In this document: piece after piece, positions 5,733-6,032 of the stretch
Layout: the number at the start of each line of letters is the position of its first letter
Position numbering within the stretch: position 1 is the first letter of the stretch
Origin: Oscillospiraceae bacterium
Lineage (GTDB): Bacteria; Bacillota; Clostridia; Oscillospirales; Acutalibacteraceae
Assembly: GCA_009786735.1 (NCBI GenBank)
Contig: WQRM01000098.1
Location: 1-6,032, forward strand
Direction: 5' to 3'
Length of the DNA stretch: 6,032 nucleotides
The notes under the pieces: generated by a model
The model's database searches: none
Told to the model about the DNA's origin: nothing
What the model saw: only the letters and a program-made list of their open reading frames with translations
Translations under genes and position numbers: made by a program

Positions 5733-5803
5733 TGTAGGCTTGGGTGACAGTGTTTTTGGGGCTTCGGGCGGCAAGATTGCCGTGCCTACATGCTGACGCG
5801 GGC
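5733..5803 (+). repeat. Intergenic hairpin repeat (copy 4) with linker module
   Basis: TGTAGG at 5733 faces CCTACA at 5785-5790 in a 58-bp unit holding a CGGCAA/TTGCCG hairpin (5769-5782). The inverted linker module follows (5784-5803, matching 200-219 inverted with two differences). It begins 11 nt after the PHP stop codon. No T run follows, so a terminator role is not supported. Confidence 0.75.
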
Positions 5804-5830
5804 GAATGCGCGAGCCGCGTCGCTCCGCGA

Positions 5831-5886
5831 GCCTTCCTCAGCCACGCGCGGCGCGTGCCAGCTCCTTCTAAAAGAAGGAGCCAAGG
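5831..5886 (+). repeat. Solo two-hairpin repeat of a second family
   Basis: CCTTCCTCAG leads to a CACGCG/CGCGTG hairpin with a CGG loop (5843-5857). Then come CCA and a GCTCCTTCT/AGAAGGAGC hairpin with an AAA loop (5861-5881), followed by CAAGG. From memory, similar CTCAG-hairpin-AGCTCC-hairpin-GGAGC units are common in gut Clostridia. The two-hairpin order and spacing resemble the ends of the DUF559 element, but there is no gene beside it. Confidence 0.7.
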
Positions 5887-5922
5887 ATTAGACGGATAAC
5901 GACAGCGGAACTTTCGGCGGGA

Positions 5923-6004
5923 TGTAGGGGCGAACTGTGTTCGCCCGAAGCATAAAAATATGTGTGTTGTTTGAACCCCGGGCGGCAAGATTGCCGCCCC
6001 TACA
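5923..6004 (+). repeat. Intergenic hairpin repeat (copy 5), complete inverted unit
   Basis: This 82-bp unit runs from TGTAGGGGCG to CGCCCCTACA. It carries a GGGCGAAC/GTTCGCCC hairpin with a TGT loop (5928-5946) and a GGGCGGCAA/TTGCCGCCC hairpin (5980-5999). The AT-rich centre between them (5951-5974) resembles no other centre in the window. With the units at 5733-5803 and 5831-5886 it fills most of the last 310 bases, where no gene is visible. Confidence 0.85.
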
Positions 6005-6032
6005 GGTTGCGGCACGCAGCAAGTTGCAGGAA

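Overview
The window looks like chromosomal DNA of a moderately GC-rich Firmicute, most likely a gut-type Clostridium relative of the Oscillospiraceae/Ruminococcaceae kind. This is inferred from three things: the AAGGAG-type ribosome binding sites, a DarA/PstA-type cyclic-di-AMP receptor (a family of Firmicutes), and intergenic regions full of short GC-rich hairpin repeats that begin TGTAGGGG. No taxonomic search was possible. All five genes, plus the fragment at the left edge, read on the + strand.

Layout. At 2-106 is the C-terminal end of a murF-like peptidoglycan ligase. A repeat-bearing gap (107-336) follows. Next comes a compact cluster: a half-size ABC exporter with an N-terminal domain and zinc ribbon (337-2643), a DUF559/Vsr-like endonuclease-fold gene (2727-3149), a DUF1854 protein (3152-3640) and a DarA-like c-di-AMP receptor (3653-3985). 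A second repeat-rich gap (3986-4399) precedes a PHP-family metal-dependent phosphoesterase with an N-terminal beta-rich domain (4400-5722). The right end (5723-6032) is again repeats with no convincing gene.

How the parts fit. The ABC exporter and DUF1854 protein belong to families known to occur side by side, so the DUF559 gene between them looks like an insertion. This is supported by its structure. It is bracketed by two mirror-image, two-hairpin repeats (2656-2697 and 3095-3140) that share an identical 8-bp stem, and its base and codon usage differ from its neighbours. The right-hand repeat also encodes the C-terminal tail of the DUF559 protein and supplies the G-rich ribosome binding site of the DUF1854 gene.

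The most interesting signal is a link between this bracketed nuclease gene and the dispersed repeats. A roughly 20-nt module in the right end of the DUF559 element recurs in three intergenic repeat clusters (200-219, 4092-4111 inverted, 5784-5803 inverted). A separate two-hairpin unit at 5831-5886 has the same architecture as the ends of the element. I propose, as inference only, a REP/RAYT-like arrangement: a small nuclease gene with hairpin ends, plus a population of non-autonomous hairpin repeats.
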